A DNA stretch of 64,000 nt from Buttiauxella sp965119215 (GCA_965119215.1 CBCPKK010000006.1:1-64000); one strand, 5' to 3'. Numbered from the stretch's first letter, positions 52,581 through 62,658 are shown. Numbers and translations are program-made. Notes: generated by a model not told the origin, from the letters alone.

Positions 52581-54233
52581 TTATGCACCCATCAACTGTT
52601 TAATATCTTGCTCAACGGTGGTGATGGCGCGCAGGCCAAATTTCTCGTTCAGCACAGCCAGCAGATTTGGCGTCAGGAAAGCTGGGGCAGTAGGGCCGGT
52701 GACAATGTTCGTTACACCCAAAGACAGCAGAGTCAGCAGGATAACAATCGCTTTTTGCTCAAACCAGGAAAGCACCAGGCTCAGTGGCAGGTCGTTCACG
52801 CCACAACCCAGTTTTTCAGCAAGTGTTACTGCGAGGATGATCGCAGAGTACGCGTCGTTACACTGACCCGCATCTATCAGACGCGGTAGGCCTTCGATAT
52901 CGCCGAAGTCCAGTTTATTGAAGCGATATTTACCGCAGGCAAGCGTCAGGATCAGGCAATCTTTTGGCACGCTGGTAGCGAAATCGGTGAAGTAGCTGCG
53001 TTCGCCACGTTCGCCGTCACAACCGCCAACCAGGAAGATATGGCGCAGTTTTTCACGGCTGACCAGGTCAATCAGGGTATCGGCGGCACCCAGTAAAGTC
53101 TGGCGACCAAAACCGACCGTAATCAGGTGTTCGATTTCGCTGTACGGGAAGCCAGCCATTTGCTGAGCCTGAGTAATAACAGAGGCGAAATCATCACCTT
53201 CAAGGTGGCTAACGCCAGGCCAGCCAACGATGCTACGTGTCCAGATACGGTCGGTATAGGAGCCGACTTCCGGGTTAATGATGCAGTTTGATGTCATCAC
53301 AATCGGGCCTGGGAAACGGGCGAATTCTGTCTGCTGATTCTGCCAGCCGCTGCCGTAGTTACCGACCATATGTTTGAACTTTCGCAGTTCCGGGTAGCCG
53401 TGTGCTGGCAGCATTTCGCCGTGGGTATAGACGTTTACGCCTGTGCCTTCGGTTTGCTCCAATAAGTTGTATAAATCTTTCAGGTCGTGGCCGGAAATCA
53501 AAATACATTTGCCTGCAACAGGGCGGACGTTGACTTGCGTTGGTGTTGGGTGGCCGTATTTCTCGGTTTCGCCCAGATCCAGAATGCTCATCACTTTGAA
53601 GTTCATCTGGCCGATTTCCATGGAGCACTCAAGCAGTGCGCCCATATCCGCAGGCCAGGTGCCGAGCCACGCCATAATTTTATGGTATTGCGCGTAGATA
53701 TCGTTGTCGTACTGGCCGAGTACGTGGGCGTGTTCCATATATGCAGCGGCACCTTTCAGGCCGTACAGGCACAGCAGGCGCAGGCCCAGAATGTCTTCAC
53801 CAATTTCTGCTTTATCGCGGTTTGGTGCAAATTCAGCCGCCTGGCGTTGCAAGTCGCCCAAATCGTTGCTGACTAATTGCAGTTCAGCCATTGGGTTGGT
53901 GACGGTAATGTTCGGGTTAATCGCAAGGCTGCTAGCCTTCAGGCTTTCGCGCAGCGTGATGGCTTCTTGCGCGTAACCGACAATGCGTGGGGAGTCGAAG
54001 TTAACGTTGGTCAGGGTTGAGAAAAAGGCACGCGGTGCAAAGTTATCAATCTCATGACTGATGATACCCACTTCACGTGCAGCCAGTGCCCAGGCGGATA
54101 AACCCTGAAGTGCTGCGATCAACAGGTCTTGCAGGTCTGACGTTTCAGCCGTTTTACCGCACATGCCCTGCGCGTAAGAGCAGCCGTTGCCCGCTGGGGT
54201 GCGGATTGTTTGTTCACATTGCACACAAAACAT
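52581..54233 (-). CDS. hcp: Hcp hybrid cluster protein, NO reductase/nitrosylase
   Basis: A 550-residue iron-sulfur protein. N-terminal cluster ligands in CVQCEQT...NGCSYAQGMCGK (Cys3, 6, 18, 25), and hybrid-cluster ligands further on (for example LACGKYRFNK and GQCNDAYSA). In E. coli it reduces nitric oxide at low levels and drives protein S-nitrosylation under anaerobic nitrate conditions. Operon hcp-hcr. A candidate NsrR site lies just upstream. Confidence 0.97.
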   Translation of the reverse strand: MFCVQCEQTIRTPAGNGCSYAQGMCGKTAETSDLQDLLIAALQGLSAWALAAREVGIISHEIDNFAPRAFFSTLTNVNFDSPRIVGYAQEAITLRESLKASSLAINPNITVTNPMAELQLVSNDLGDLQRQAAEFAPNRDKAEIGEDILGLRLLCLYGLKGAAAYMEHAHVLGQYDNDIYAQYHKIMAWLGTWPADMGALLECSMEIGQMNFKVMSILDLGETEKYGHPTPTQVNVRPVAGKCILISGHDLKDLYNLLEQTEGTGVNVYTHGEMLPAHGYPELRKFKHMVGNYGSGWQNQQTEFARFPGPIVMTSNCIINPEVGSYTDRIWTRSIVGWPGVSHLEGDDFASVITQAQQMAGFPYSEIEHLITVGFGRQTLLGAADTLIDLVSREKLRHIFLVGGCDGERGERSYFTDFATSVPKDCLILTLACGKYRFNKLDFGDIEGLPRLIDAGQCNDAYSAIILAVTLAEKLGCGVNDLPLSLVLSWFEQKAIVILLTLLSLGVTNIVTGPTAPAFLTPNLLAVLNEKFGLRAITTVEQDIKQLMGA

Positions 54234-54246
54234 GATCGTACCTTTT

Positions 54247-54271
54247 AAAGTTATATTTAATATACATGTTT
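54247..54271 (-). promoter_or_regulatory. Candidate NsrR site upstream of hcp
   Basis: On the minus strand AACATGTATATTAAATATAACTT approximates two NsrR half-sites (AANATGCATTT) as an inverted repeat. It lies 14-38 bases before the hcp ATG. In E. coli hcp-hcr is repressed by NsrR and activated by FNR. Confidence 0.45.
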
Positions 54272-54376
54272 AAGGTTATGCTCAGTGTTGTACAAGGAAA
54301 AGGGTTTTCTTATGCAACCTGGAGGGAGATTGATTTAGCGCAAATTTGGCGGCAGGAACCTACCGCCAACGAGGTA

Positions 54377-55276
54377 TCAGGAGGCGAAAAATGCCATCAG
54401 CAGAGGCGTCAGCAAGCTAAGGATAAACCCGTGAACAATTGCTGCGGGCACAATTTCTAACCCGCCGCTGCGTTGTAAAACTGGCAGCGTAAAGTCCATT
54501 GACGTTGCACCAGACAACCCAAGCGCGGTGGAGCGACTGCGACTCACAAGGCCTGGAATCAGCATGATAGCAATCAGTTCTCGCACCAGATCGTTGAAGA
54601 ACGAGGCGCTGCCGATCACCGGGCCGTAAGATTCCGTCATCAAAATACCGGAAAGCGAATACCAGCCGAAGCCGGATGCCATAGCCAATCCCGTTTTAAT
54701 CGGCAAGTCGAGAATAAAGGCATTGATAACGCCACCCGCCAGCGAGCTGAGGGCGACGACCACGGCGACAATCATGCCACGGCGGTTAAGCACAATTTGT
54801 TTTAGCGTCATGCCGCTATTTCGCAACTGAATACCCACCAGTAATAGCAGGAAGATCAGCGTGTATTCGCTGGCATCGGTTGCGTGATGGAGTATTGGCC
54901 ATCCGGTCAGACCGAGCAGAAAACCGGCAACCACTACGAAGCACAGTTTTAGCGATTCCAGTGCCATTGCAATTCGTGACGGGAGTTTTTCTTGCTCGTG
55001 GCTGTGTCGCCACGGCATGGAACGCTCTAGCCAAAGCAGCGCCGCTGCGTTACAGAGCAACAGAACCACGACGGTGACCGCTGCATAATGAAATATCGCC
55101 AACAGGTTACTTGCCAGGTTGTCGAGAAAAGCGAGGCTGATCCCCATGAAAAATAAAATGACATACACAATCCAGCTCAGCAGACGATTAATGAGCTTTA
55201 ACAGACTGGTTTGTTTGAGAGGAATGAGATAACCGACGATCAGCGGCACTAAAATAATTAACAATCCCGAAAACAT
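54377..55276 (-). CDS. lysO: LysO lysine exporter
   Basis: A 299-residue membrane protein (formerly YbjE, DUF340) exporting L-lysine and the analogue thialysine. About eight helices; conserved FGWYSLSGIL, GSASFFNDLVRELIAIMLIPG and GATSMDFTLPVLQ. ATG 55276 (MFSGLLIILVPLIVG) equals the E. coli start and length. E. coli lysO is controlled by ArgR; no clear box was found here. Confidence 0.94.
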   Translation of the reverse strand: MFSGLLIILVPLIVGYLIPLKQTSLLKLINRLLSWIVYVILFFMGISLAFLDNLASNLLAIFHYAAVTVVVLLLCNAAALLWLERSMPWRHSHEQEKLPSRIAMALESLKLCFVVVAGFLLGLTGWPILHHATDASEYTLIFLLLLVGIQLRNSGMTLKQIVLNRRGMIVAVVVALSSLAGGVINAFILDLPIKTGLAMASGFGWYSLSGILMTESYGPVIGSASFFNDLVRELIAIMLIPGLVSRSRSTALGLSGATSMDFTLPVLQRSGGLEIVPAAIVHGFILSLLTPLLMAFFAS

Positions 55277-55400
55277 GGTGCGGACGATCCTTGCAATAGA
55301 AGTAACGGCGTATGTCACACTACCCAAAGAAAGAGAATGAGTAAAGCTACGAAAAAAGAGAGTTTTTATGCAGGACGGTCTGCTATGGGATGAATTGCGT

Positions 55401-55431
55401 AGGGCGGATAAAACGGGTGTTTATCCGCCCT
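55401..55431. repeat. REP-like palindrome downstream of aqpZ
   Basis: AGGGCGGATAAA, loop ACGGGTG, TTTATCCGCCCT is a 12-bp perfect inverted repeat between lysO and aqpZ. The GCGGATAA core recalls enterobacterial REP units. It may double as the aqpZ terminator, though there is no T-tract. Confidence 0.6.
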
Positions 55432-55447
55432 GGGAAGCTAAAGCAGA

Positions 55448-56143
55448 TTAGTTGCGTTTTTCTAACAAGGTACGGTAAATCAAGCCACCTAAAATACCGC
55501 CGATGATTGGCATCAGCCAGAACAGCCACAGCTGTTGCAGCGCCCAGCCACCCTGGAAGATAGCAACCGCAGTACTACGCGCTGGGTTAACTGAAGTATT
55601 GGTAACAGGAATACTGATCAGGTGAATCAGGGTCAGAGCCAGACCGATAGCAATCGGTGCAAAACCTGCTGGAGCAAATTTGTCTGTTGCGCCATGAATG
55701 ACAATCAAGAAGCCGCAGGTTAATACGATTTCAATAATAATTGCTGACAGCATAGAGTAATGATCTGGCGAATGTTCGCCATAGCCATTTGAAGCAAAGC
55801 CGCTTGCCGCTGCATCGAAACCACTTTTACCGCTGGCAATCAAATAAAGAATACCGGCCGCAACAATACCGCCAATGACCTGGGCAACAATATAACCAAT
55901 CACTTCTTTTGCCGGGAAACGACCGCCAGCCCATAAACCCAGAGTAACCGCTGGGTTAAAGTGGCCGCCAGAAATATGTCCAACGGCGTAAGCCATCGTT
56001 AATACCGTTAAACCAAATGCTAATGCAACACCAGCAAAGCCTATCCCCAGTTCAGGATCCGCCGCCGCCAGCACTGCACTGCCACAACCACCAAATACCA
56101 ACCAAAATGTACCAAAGAATTCTGCCGCTAATTTCCTGAACAT
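55448..56143 (-). CDS. aqpZ: AqpZ aquaporin
   Basis: A 231-residue water channel with six helices and both NPA boxes (HFNPAVT and VNPARS), plus TNTSVNPARST with the selectivity-filter Arg. Same length as E. coli AqpZ. ATG 56143 (MFRKLAAEFFGTFWL) is used; a GTG two codons earlier is open. Confidence 0.96.
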   Translation of the reverse strand: MFRKLAAEFFGTFWLVFGGCGSAVLAAADPELGIGFAGVALAFGLTVLTMAYAVGHISGGHFNPAVTLGLWAGGRFPAKEVIGYIVAQVIGGIVAAGILYLIASGKSGFDAAASGFASNGYGEHSPDHYSMLSAIIIEIVLTCGFLIVIHGATDKFAPAGFAPIAIGLALTLIHLISIPVTNTSVNPARSTAVAIFQGGWALQQLWLFWLMPIIGGILGGLIYRTLLEKRN

Positions 56144-56523
56144 AACCACCTCTGTAATAAAAAATGAAGCACGGGTGAGGTAAATAACAGCACCTACCCG
56201 ATTATTGTTGTTACAACTATTAGAGTCGTAACGTAAATAATAAAAGAGCGGTGATATTAATGAGTTCGCTAACTCAGAACTAGCCTATTAAATCTTAAAA
56301 AATTGATTTGGGGCAATGAGATGGCATTCCTTCAATATTAAACACGTTGGAAGTATAGAAGAGTTTTTTATAAATTAAGAATATTCCCGTATTGATCGCA
56401 TTTTATGTTAGCAGCGCAGGTAACAGGAGATCACAGCTTCGCTGCATCTTGAGCCATTTAGGGTATAGTTGAATGGAGCAGTTGAATGAAGGAAAGGAAA
56501 GCATCAACCAATCTGGAGGGATT
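56144..56523. other. Divergent aqpZ/ybjD interval
   Basis: About 380 AT-rich bases holding the promoters of both divergent genes. I see no repeat or small gene. GGAGGG at 56514-56519 is the ybjD ribosome binding site. Confidence 0.45.
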
Positions 56524-58179
56524 ATGTTTCTCGAGCGCGTAGAGATAGTCGGATTCAGGGGGATTAACCGTCTTTCGTTAATGCTCGAGCAAAATAACGT
56601 ATTGATCGGTGAAAACGCGTGGGGTAAATCCAGCCTGCTGGATGCGCTAACTTTGCTGCTGTCCCCGCACGAAACGCTTTATCACTTCAATCATAATGAC
56701 TTCTATTTCCCACCGGGCGATGTGCAAGGCCGGGAACACCATTTACACATTGTGCTGACATTCCGGGAAACCGCCCCTGGCCATCATCTTGGCCGACGGT
56801 ATCGTTCGCTTGGGCCTGTGTGGGTTGAGGGAGGGGATGGTTATCAGCGCATAATGTATCGCCTGGTTGGGGAGATGGCAGAAGACGGTTCTATTCTGAC
56901 GTTGCGCACTTTTCTTGATGACAAAGGCCATTCCATTGAGCTTGATGACATCGATACCCTGGCCAAACAACTCGTACGCCTCAACCCCGTTCTGCGTTTG
57001 CGCGACGCGCGTTTTATGCGCCGTTTACGCAATGACAGCATTCCCACAATGCCCGAAACCGAAATGACCGCGCGTCAGCTTGATTTTCTGGCGCGTGAGC
57101 TGGTTTCGCGCCCGCAAAATCTGACCGATGCACAGTTGCGCCAGGGGTTGTCGGCAATGGTGCAATTACTTGAACACTATTTTTCCGAGCAGGGCGCTGT
57201 GGCACGCCAGCGTTTATTGCGACGCCGCTCGCACGATGAGCAACGCAGTTGGCGCTATCTGGATGTCATCAACCGCATGATAGACAAACCCAACAGCCGC
57301 GCTCACCGCATGATTTTGCTCGGGATGTTTTCAACGTTGCTGCAAGCAAAAGGCAGCGTGGCATTGGATAAAGATGCACGTCCCTTGTTGCTGGTGGAAG
57401 ATCCTGAAACGCGCCTGCATCCCATTATGTTGTCGGTGGCCTGGCATCTATTAAACTTGCTGCCGCTGCAAAAAATCACCACCACCAATTCGGGCGAACT
57501 GTTATCGCTCACCCCGGTGGAAAACGTCTGCCGCCTGGTGCGTGAATCGTCCAAAGTTGCCGCCTGGCGACTAGGCCCTGGCGGGATGAATGCGGAAGAT
57601 AGCCGCCGTATTGCGTTTCATATCCGCTTTAACCGTGCCTCATCGCTGTTTGCGCGTTGTTGGCTGTTAGTTGAGGGAGAAACGGAAGTGTGGGTGATGA
57701 ACGAGCTGGCGCGCCAGTGTGGCCATCATTTTGATGCAGAAGGCGTGAAGGTCATCGAATTTGCGCAGTCGGGTCTTCGCCCATTGATTAAGTTTGCGCG
57801 GCGCATGGGTATTGAATGGCATGTGCTGGTTGATGGTGATGAAGCCGGGAAAAAATATGCGTCTGTAGTGCGCGGTATTCTGGAAAATGACCGCGACCAG
57901 GAACGCGACCATTTAACAATGCTGCCAGCAATGGACATGGAACATTTCATGTACCGCCAGGGTTTTGCTGATGTTTTTCATCGCGTGGCGCAGCTTCCTG
58001 AAAACGTGCCGATGAATATGCGCCGCGTGATCGTGAAAGCCATTCATCGTTCTTCAAAACCTGATTTAGCGATTGAAGTGGCGATGGAAGCGGGAAGGCG
58101 TGGTGTGGAAGCTGTGCCGTCGTTACTACGGAAAATGTTTTCGCGTGTGTTATGGCTTGCGCGCGGCCGGGCAGATTAG
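56524..58179 (+). CDS. ybjD: YbjD, OLD-family ATPase with TOPRIM domain
   Basis: A 551-residue protein of the overcoming-lysogenization-defect (OLD) class. N-terminal ABC-type ATPase (Walker A GENAWGKSS, about residues 27-35; Walker B region LLLVEDPETRLHP) and C-terminal TOPRIM nuclease domain (LLVEGETEVW and VDGDEAGKK). E. coli YbjD has 552 residues. Many OLD proteins are nucleases, some acting in phage defence; the role of this chromosomal one is unknown. ATG 56524 is favoured by GGAGGG over an upstream start at 56473. Confidence 0.92.
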   Translation: MFLERVEIVGFRGINRLSLMLEQNNVLIGENAWGKSSLLDALTLLLSPHETLYHFNHNDFYFPPGDVQGREHHLHIVLTFRETAPGHHLGRRYRSLGPVWVEGGDGYQRIMYRLVGEMAEDGSILTLRTFLDDKGHSIELDDIDTLAKQLVRLNPVLRLRDARFMRRLRNDSIPTMPETEMTARQLDFLARELVSRPQNLTDAQLRQGLSAMVQLLEHYFSEQGAVARQRLLRRRSHDEQRSWRYLDVINRMIDKPNSRAHRMILLGMFSTLLQAKGSVALDKDARPLLLVEDPETRLHPIMLSVAWHLLNLLPLQKITTTNSGELLSLTPVENVCRLVRESSKVAAWRLGPGGMNAEDSRRIAFHIRFNRASSLFARCWLLVEGETEVWVMNELARQCGHHFDAEGVKVIEFAQSGLRPLIKFARRMGIEWHVLVDGDEAGKKYASVVRGILENDRDQERDHLTMLPAMDMEHFMYRQGFADVFHRVAQLPENVPMNMRRVIVKAIHRSSKPDLAIEVAMEAGRRGVEAVPSLLRKMFSRVLWLARGRAD

Positions 58180-58193
58180 CCCGGCAACGGGCT
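58178..58193. terminator. Short hairpin spanning ybjD and ybjX stops
   Basis: AGCCCG, GCAA, CGGGCT forms a 6-bp GNRA-looped stem between the convergent ybjD and ybjX genes. Weak without a T-run. Confidence 0.5.
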
Positions 58194-59140
58194 TAAAGTT
58201 TAACTTCAATTTGCGCCATCATGTCATCCAACAAACTGAAGCGGCGACGATATTCAGCCCGTTTCTTGCTGGCAATGTCCTCAATCGGTTTACGTGCCAT
58301 ACCCAGTGGCAGGTTAAAGAACCCCCCAGACAATAACTCGCCATTCATCGATTCCCAGAAGCTATCGTAATCGGCATGGATTTTGTCTTTTTTCTTTTTC
58401 AAATAACGCCATGAACGATAAATATGTGTGCTGTTACTAACCGCCAGAATTTGGTTCACCCCGAAATGACGAGCTAGCAGACAAGTCGCCTCGAGTACCA
58501 GGCGTTTGGGGAATAGACCGTGGCATGCTTTGGTGGCGAGCTGGATATATTCATGCGGGGTATCGCTTTTCGCGCCCTGTAATCCGCCAATAAACAAGGT
58601 GGATTTCCCCTGATGCTGGCACAGCGTGAACGTTAATCCTGCGAGGGCAACGCCATCGTGCCGGGTCAAGGTTATCGTCGCTTCGCCTTCTTTATCGACA
58701 TTGGCGATAGCGCATAAATCAAGATGGTAGAAGTTCTCATCTTTACCCGTTATTGTTGCCAGGCGCGCGCCGTTGGCGGAATAGAGCTGTTGTAACAAGC
58801 GCTCAGGTAGCGCATGAGTCAGAGCGTGATAGTGGAAAGACAATGCATTAACTGCCGCCTTGCGGTTAAAATTCGCCGTCAAATACGGGCGATGAACCCG
58901 GCATGGCAAGCCTGGTTGCACCGTTAGCAGTTTTTGAAGCAAAGGCTGCTGCGATAAATCGGTCAGTAAGCGCGAAGTCGTTAACGGGCTTGCCAATGAG
59001 CGAAGGACAAATTTCCGACGATAAGCCGGTGAGTGCCAGGCACTTCCCGGCGTCCATTGTCCTTTTGCTAAAGAAAGAAACAACTGCCAGCCGTTGAGTT
59101 GAGTGGTTGATATGAGTTCGTCTACGGTAATTGGCGACAT
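58193..59140 (-). CDS. ybjX: YbjX, VirK-like DUF535 protein
   Basis: A 315-residue DUF535 family protein related to Shigella/Salmonella VirK. Conserved text: EYIQLATKACHGLFPKRLVL, LAVSNSTHIYRSWRY and KKKDKIHADYDSFW. The homologue in Salmonella is PhoPQ-regulated and linked to envelope and antimicrobial-peptide resistance; the function here is inferred. Slightly shorter than E. coli YbjX (about 330). Divergent from macA. Confidence 0.88.
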   Translation of the reverse strand: MSPITVDELISTTQLNGWQLFLSLAKGQWTPGSAWHSPAYRRKFVLRSLASPLTTSRLLTDLSQQPLLQKLLTVQPGLPCRVHRPYLTANFNRKAAVNALSFHYHALTHALPERLLQQLYSANGARLATITGKDENFYHLDLCAIANVDKEGEATITLTRHDGVALAGLTFTLCQHQGKSTLFIGGLQGAKSDTPHEYIQLATKACHGLFPKRLVLEATCLLARHFGVNQILAVSNSTHIYRSWRYLKKKKDKIHADYDSFWESMNGELLSGGFFNLPLGMARKPIEDIASKKRAEYRRRFSLLDDMMAQIEVKL

Positions 59141-59162
59141 GATTGAAACCAGGTTGAGGGGG

Positions 59163-59182
59163 AATGGTGTAATTTCACCATT
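59163..59182. promoter_or_regulatory. Palindrome between divergent ybjX and macA
   Basis: AATGGTG, TAATTT, CACCATT is a perfect 7-bp-arm inverted repeat 23 bases before ybjX and 100 before macA. It could be a regulator site for ybjX; the binding protein is not identifiable by eye. Confidence 0.4.
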
Positions 59183-59281
59183 GGTTAGCTCAACGAATAT
59201 TCAATCACGGGCCTGGTCGTTACGGATTCCCGACTTTTGTTGAGACTCTATTTAATTAGCCAGTCTGTTTGCAGGATACCT

Positions 59282-60397
59282 ATGAGATTCAAGGGAAAAA
59301 TAAAAAAACGTTATTGGCTTCTGGGGTTGTTGGTATTGCTGTTCGCAATCTGGCTTTGGCAGTTTCTGAATGCCCCCGCGCCGGTTTATCAGACCATGAT
59401 TGTGCGCAAAGGCGAGCTACAACAAAGCGTGCTTGCGACGGGCAAGCTTGATGCGTTGCGTAAAGTTGACGTAGGTGCGCAGGTCAGCGGGCAGTTAAAA
59501 ACGCTGTCGGTGAATATCGGGGATAAAGTCAAAAAAGATCAGCTGTTAGGCGTTATCGATCCAGAGCAGGCGCAAAACCAGATCAAAGAAGTTGAGGCGA
59601 CGTTAATGGAATTGCGTGCGCAGCGACGTCAGGCCGTGGCGCAGGCCAAACTTGCGCAGGTGACGTTAAATCGCCAACGGGCGCTGGCAAAAACGCAGGC
59701 GGTATCGCAGCAGGATCTCGACACGGCAGTGACCGATCTTGAAGTCAGGCAGGCACAAATCGGGACCATTGACGCGCAAATCAAACGTAACCAGGCGTCT
59801 TTAGATACCGCAAAAACCAACCTCGATTACACGCAAATTGTTGCGCCAATGGCCGGTGAAGTCACTGAAATCACCACTAAACAAGGCCAGACGGTGATTG
59901 CCGCGCAGCAAGCGCCGAATATTCTGACGCTTGCCGACCTTGGCACCATGCTGGTGAAAGCTCAGGTTTCCGAAGCCGATGTTATTCATCTTAAATCGGG
60001 CCAAAAAGCCTGGTTCACCGTGCTTGGCGACCCGCTGACGCGCTACGAAGGGCTGCTTATCGATATTTTGCCCACTCCGGTAAAAGTAAATGAAGCCATT
60101 TTCTACAACGCTCGTTTTGAAGTCCCGAACCCGAAAGGCGTGTTGCGTCTGGAAATGACCGCGCAGGTGCACATTCAATTGGGTGGTGTGAAAGACGTGT
60201 TAACCATTCCGCTTGCTGCACTCGGTGAACCGGTTGGCGACAGCCGCTATAAAGTTTCTGTGCTGCGCAACGGCGAAACCCGCGACCGTGAAATTACCAT
60301 CGGTATGCGTAATGACACTCAGGTGCAAGTCGCCACTGGCCTGACCGAAGGCGAGGAAGTGGTCATCGGGCGAACCACCGCCGGGAGCGCGCCATGA
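59282..60397 (+). CDS. macA: MacA periplasmic adaptor of the MacAB-TolC pump
   Basis: A 371-residue membrane fusion protein. Single N-terminal membrane helix (WLLGLLVLLFAIWLWQFL), lipoyl/HlyD domain (VGAQVSGQLKTL and YTQIVAPMAGEVTE), long coiled-coil hairpin (about residues 100-170) and beta-barrel. It links MacB to TolC for export of macrolides, enterotoxin and heme precursors in E. coli. Start 59282 matches E. coli length. Overlaps macB by four bases. Confidence 0.96.
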   Translation: MRFKGKIKKRYWLLGLLVLLFAIWLWQFLNAPAPVYQTMIVRKGELQQSVLATGKLDALRKVDVGAQVSGQLKTLSVNIGDKVKKDQLLGVIDPEQAQNQIKEVEATLMELRAQRRQAVAQAKLAQVTLNRQRALAKTQAVSQQDLDTAVTDLEVRQAQIGTIDAQIKRNQASLDTAKTNLDYTQIVAPMAGEVTEITTKQGQTVIAAQQAPNILTLADLGTMLVKAQVSEADVIHLKSGQKAWFTVLGDPLTRYEGLLIDILPTPVKVNEAIFYNARFEVPNPKGVLRLEMTAQVHIQLGGVKDVLTIPLAALGEPVGDSRYKVSVLRNGETRDREITIGMRNDTQVQVATGLTEGEEVVIGRTTAGSAP

Positions 60398-62340
60398 CGG
60401 CACTGCTTGAGCTACGGGATATTCGCCGTAGCTATCCGTCGGGAGACGAACAAGTTGAGGTGCTTAAAGGCGTTAACATCACCATTGAAACCGGTGAAAT
60501 GGTGGCGATTGTCGGGGCATCAGGCTCCGGCAAGTCAACGCTGATGAACATTCTCGGTTGTCTGGATAAACCGACCAGCGGCAGCTACAAAGTTGCCGGG
60601 CAGGACGTTGCGCTGCTTGATAACGACGCGCTTGCCACGTTACGCCGCGAACACTTCGGTTTTATCTTCCAGCGCTATCATTTGCTCTCGCATTTGAATG
60701 CGACACAAAACGTGGAAGTGCCCGCCGTGTACGCCGGAACTGCGCGTGTGTATCGCCAACAGCGAGCGCGTGCTTTGCTCATGCGGCTGGGGCTTGCGGA
60801 TCGTGTTGATTATCGGCCATCTCAGCTTTCTGGCGGGCAGCAGCAGCGTGTCAGTATCGCTCGTGCGCTGATGAACGGCGGGCAGGTGATTCTTGCCGAT
60901 GAACCGACAGGTGCGCTGGATAGCCATTCTGGCGAAGAAGTGATGGCGACATTAAAGCAGCTGTGCGAACAGGGGCATACGGTCATCATTGTGACGCACG
61001 ACCCGTCTATTGCGGCGCAAGCCCAGCGCGTTATTGAAATCCGCGACGGCGAAATTATCAGTAATCCTCCGTCGGTGGTGCAGCAATCGACGGTGAAGAA
61101 AGAAGTGAAAATCCAGCCGACCTATTCAGCATTCCAGCAAACCATCAGTAGTTTCCGTGAAGCACTGACGATGGCGTGGCTGGCGCTGGCAGCGAATAAA
61201 ATGCGCACGCTGCTGACTATGCTTGGCATCATTATTGGTATTGCTTCGGTGGTGTCGATTGTGATTGTCGGTGACGCGGCAAAACAGATGGTGCTGCAGG
61301 ATATTCGCTCAATTGGCACTAACACGATTGATGTCTACCCAGGCAAAGATTTTGGTGACGACGACCCGCAGTATCAGCAGGCGTTAAAATATGATGATTT
61401 GGCGGCGATTAGCCAGCAGCCGTGGGTTAGCTCAGCAACGCCGTCGCTATCGAGCAATTTACGGGTGCGCTATGGCAACGTAGATGCTGCCGCAAGCGTG
61501 AACGGCGTTAGCAGCCAGTATTTCAACGTCTATGGGATGACCTTCAGCGAAGGCAATACGTTTAACGACGAGCAACTGGCAGGCCGTGCGCAGGTGGTCG
61601 TGCTGGACAGCAATACCAAACGCCAGCTTTTCCCTGATAAAGCCAACGTCGTCGGGGAAATCATATTGGTGGGGAATATGCCTGCAACGGTGATTGGTGT
61701 GGCACAAGAGAAGCAGTCGATGTTTGGCAGCAGCAAAATTCTGCGCGTCTGGTTGCCCTATAACACTATGGCTGGACGCGTGATGGGGCAAAGCTGGCTG
61801 AACTCCATCACGGTGCGTGTGAACGAAGGCTACAATAGCCACGAAGCCGAACAGCAGCTCAATCGTTTGTTGCAACTACGCCACGGTAAGAAGGATTTCT
61901 TCACCTACAATATGGATGGCCTGTTGAAAACGGCGGAAAAGACCACACGTACTCTTCAGATGTTCCTGACATTAGTCGCGGTGATTTCGTTATTGGTCGG
62001 CGGGATTGGCGTAATGAACATCATGCTGGTGTCGGTGACCGAGCGAACCAAAGAGATTGGCATTCGCATGGCAGTTGGTGCTCGTGCAAGCGATGTCTTG
62101 CAGCAGTTTTTGATTGAAGCCGTGCTGGTGTGTCTGGTGGGCGGCGCGTTAGGGATATCGTTATCCCTGTTAATTGCCTTCACTTTGCAGTTGGTCTTGC
62201 CAGGCTGGGAGATTGGCTTTTCACCGATGGCGCTGTTAACAGCGTTTGCTTGTTCGACCGCTACGGGAATTATTTTTGGTTGGCTACCGGCGAGAAATGC
62301 CGCGAGATTGAATCCGATTGACGCACTGGCGCGTGAATGA
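60394..62340 (+). CDS. macB: MacB macrolide exporter ATPase/permease
   Basis: A 648-residue ABC transporter. N-terminal ATPase with Walker A GASGSGKST, signature LSGGQQQRVSIARAL and Walker B VILADEPTGALD. Then a first membrane helix (about residues 275-295), a large periplasmic domain, and three C-terminal helices (LVAVISLLVGGIGVMNIML and following). ATGA overlap with macA indicates coupled translation. Confidence 0.96.
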   Translation: MTALLELRDIRRSYPSGDEQVEVLKGVNITIETGEMVAIVGASGSGKSTLMNILGCLDKPTSGSYKVAGQDVALLDNDALATLRREHFGFIFQRYHLLSHLNATQNVEVPAVYAGTARVYRQQRARALLMRLGLADRVDYRPSQLSGGQQQRVSIARALMNGGQVILADEPTGALDSHSGEEVMATLKQLCEQGHTVIIVTHDPSIAAQAQRVIEIRDGEIISNPPSVVQQSTVKKEVKIQPTYSAFQQTISSFREALTMAWLALAANKMRTLLTMLGIIIGIASVVSIVIVGDAAKQMVLQDIRSIGTNTIDVYPGKDFGDDDPQYQQALKYDDLAAISQQPWVSSATPSLSSNLRVRYGNVDAAASVNGVSSQYFNVYGMTFSEGNTFNDEQLAGRAQVVVLDSNTKRQLFPDKANVVGEIILVGNMPATVIGVAQEKQSMFGSSKILRVWLPYNTMAGRVMGQSWLNSITVRVNEGYNSHEAEQQLNRLLQLRHGKKDFFTYNMDGLLKTAEKTTRTLQMFLTLVAVISLLVGGIGVMNIMLVSVTERTKEIGIRMAVGARASDVLQQFLIEAVLVCLVGGALGISLSLLIAFTLQLVLPGWEIGFSPMALLTAFACSTATGIIFGWLPARNAARLNPIDALARE

Positions 62341-62370
62341 TTTTCATCTGAGGTATTACGTTTGGTTATA

Positions 62371-62398
62371 AAAATGCCAGCCGACGGGCTGGCATTTT
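62371..62398. terminator. Bidirectional terminator of macB and cspD
   Basis: AAAATGCCAGCC, GACG-type loop, GGGCTGGCATTTT: long stem with A- and T-tracts between the convergent genes. Confidence 0.85.
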
Positions 62399-62430
62399 GA
62401 CCAAGGGATGTACACAATGAAACAAAAGGG

Positions 62431-62658
62431 TCAGGCGACCGCTTCTGCTTCAAGTTCCAGAGGCATAATCAAACTAGCGTGATTACCTTTTGGCCCCTGA
62501 TGGACATCAAACCTGACTGTTTGTCCGGCTTTAAGCGTTCTGTAACCATCCATCTGAATGGTGGAGTAATGAGCGAAGATGTCTTCGCCGCCGCCTTCGG
62601 GGCAGATAAAACCGAACCCTTTGGCGTTATTGAACCATTTAACTGTACCCGTCTCCAT
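62431..62658 (-). CDS. cspD: CspD cold-shock-like replication inhibitor
   Basis: A 75-residue cold-shock-domain protein with RNP1 KGFGFICP and RNP2 DIFAHYS. Unlike CspA it is induced at stationary phase and binds single-stranded DNA, blocking replication. E. coli CspD has 74 residues. AAGGATG-type ribosome binding site precedes the ATG. Divergent from clpS. Confidence 0.95.
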   Translation of the reverse strand: METGTVKWFNNAKGFGFICPEGGGEDIFAHYSTIQMDGYRTLKAGQTVRFDVHQGPKGNHASLIMPLELEAEAVA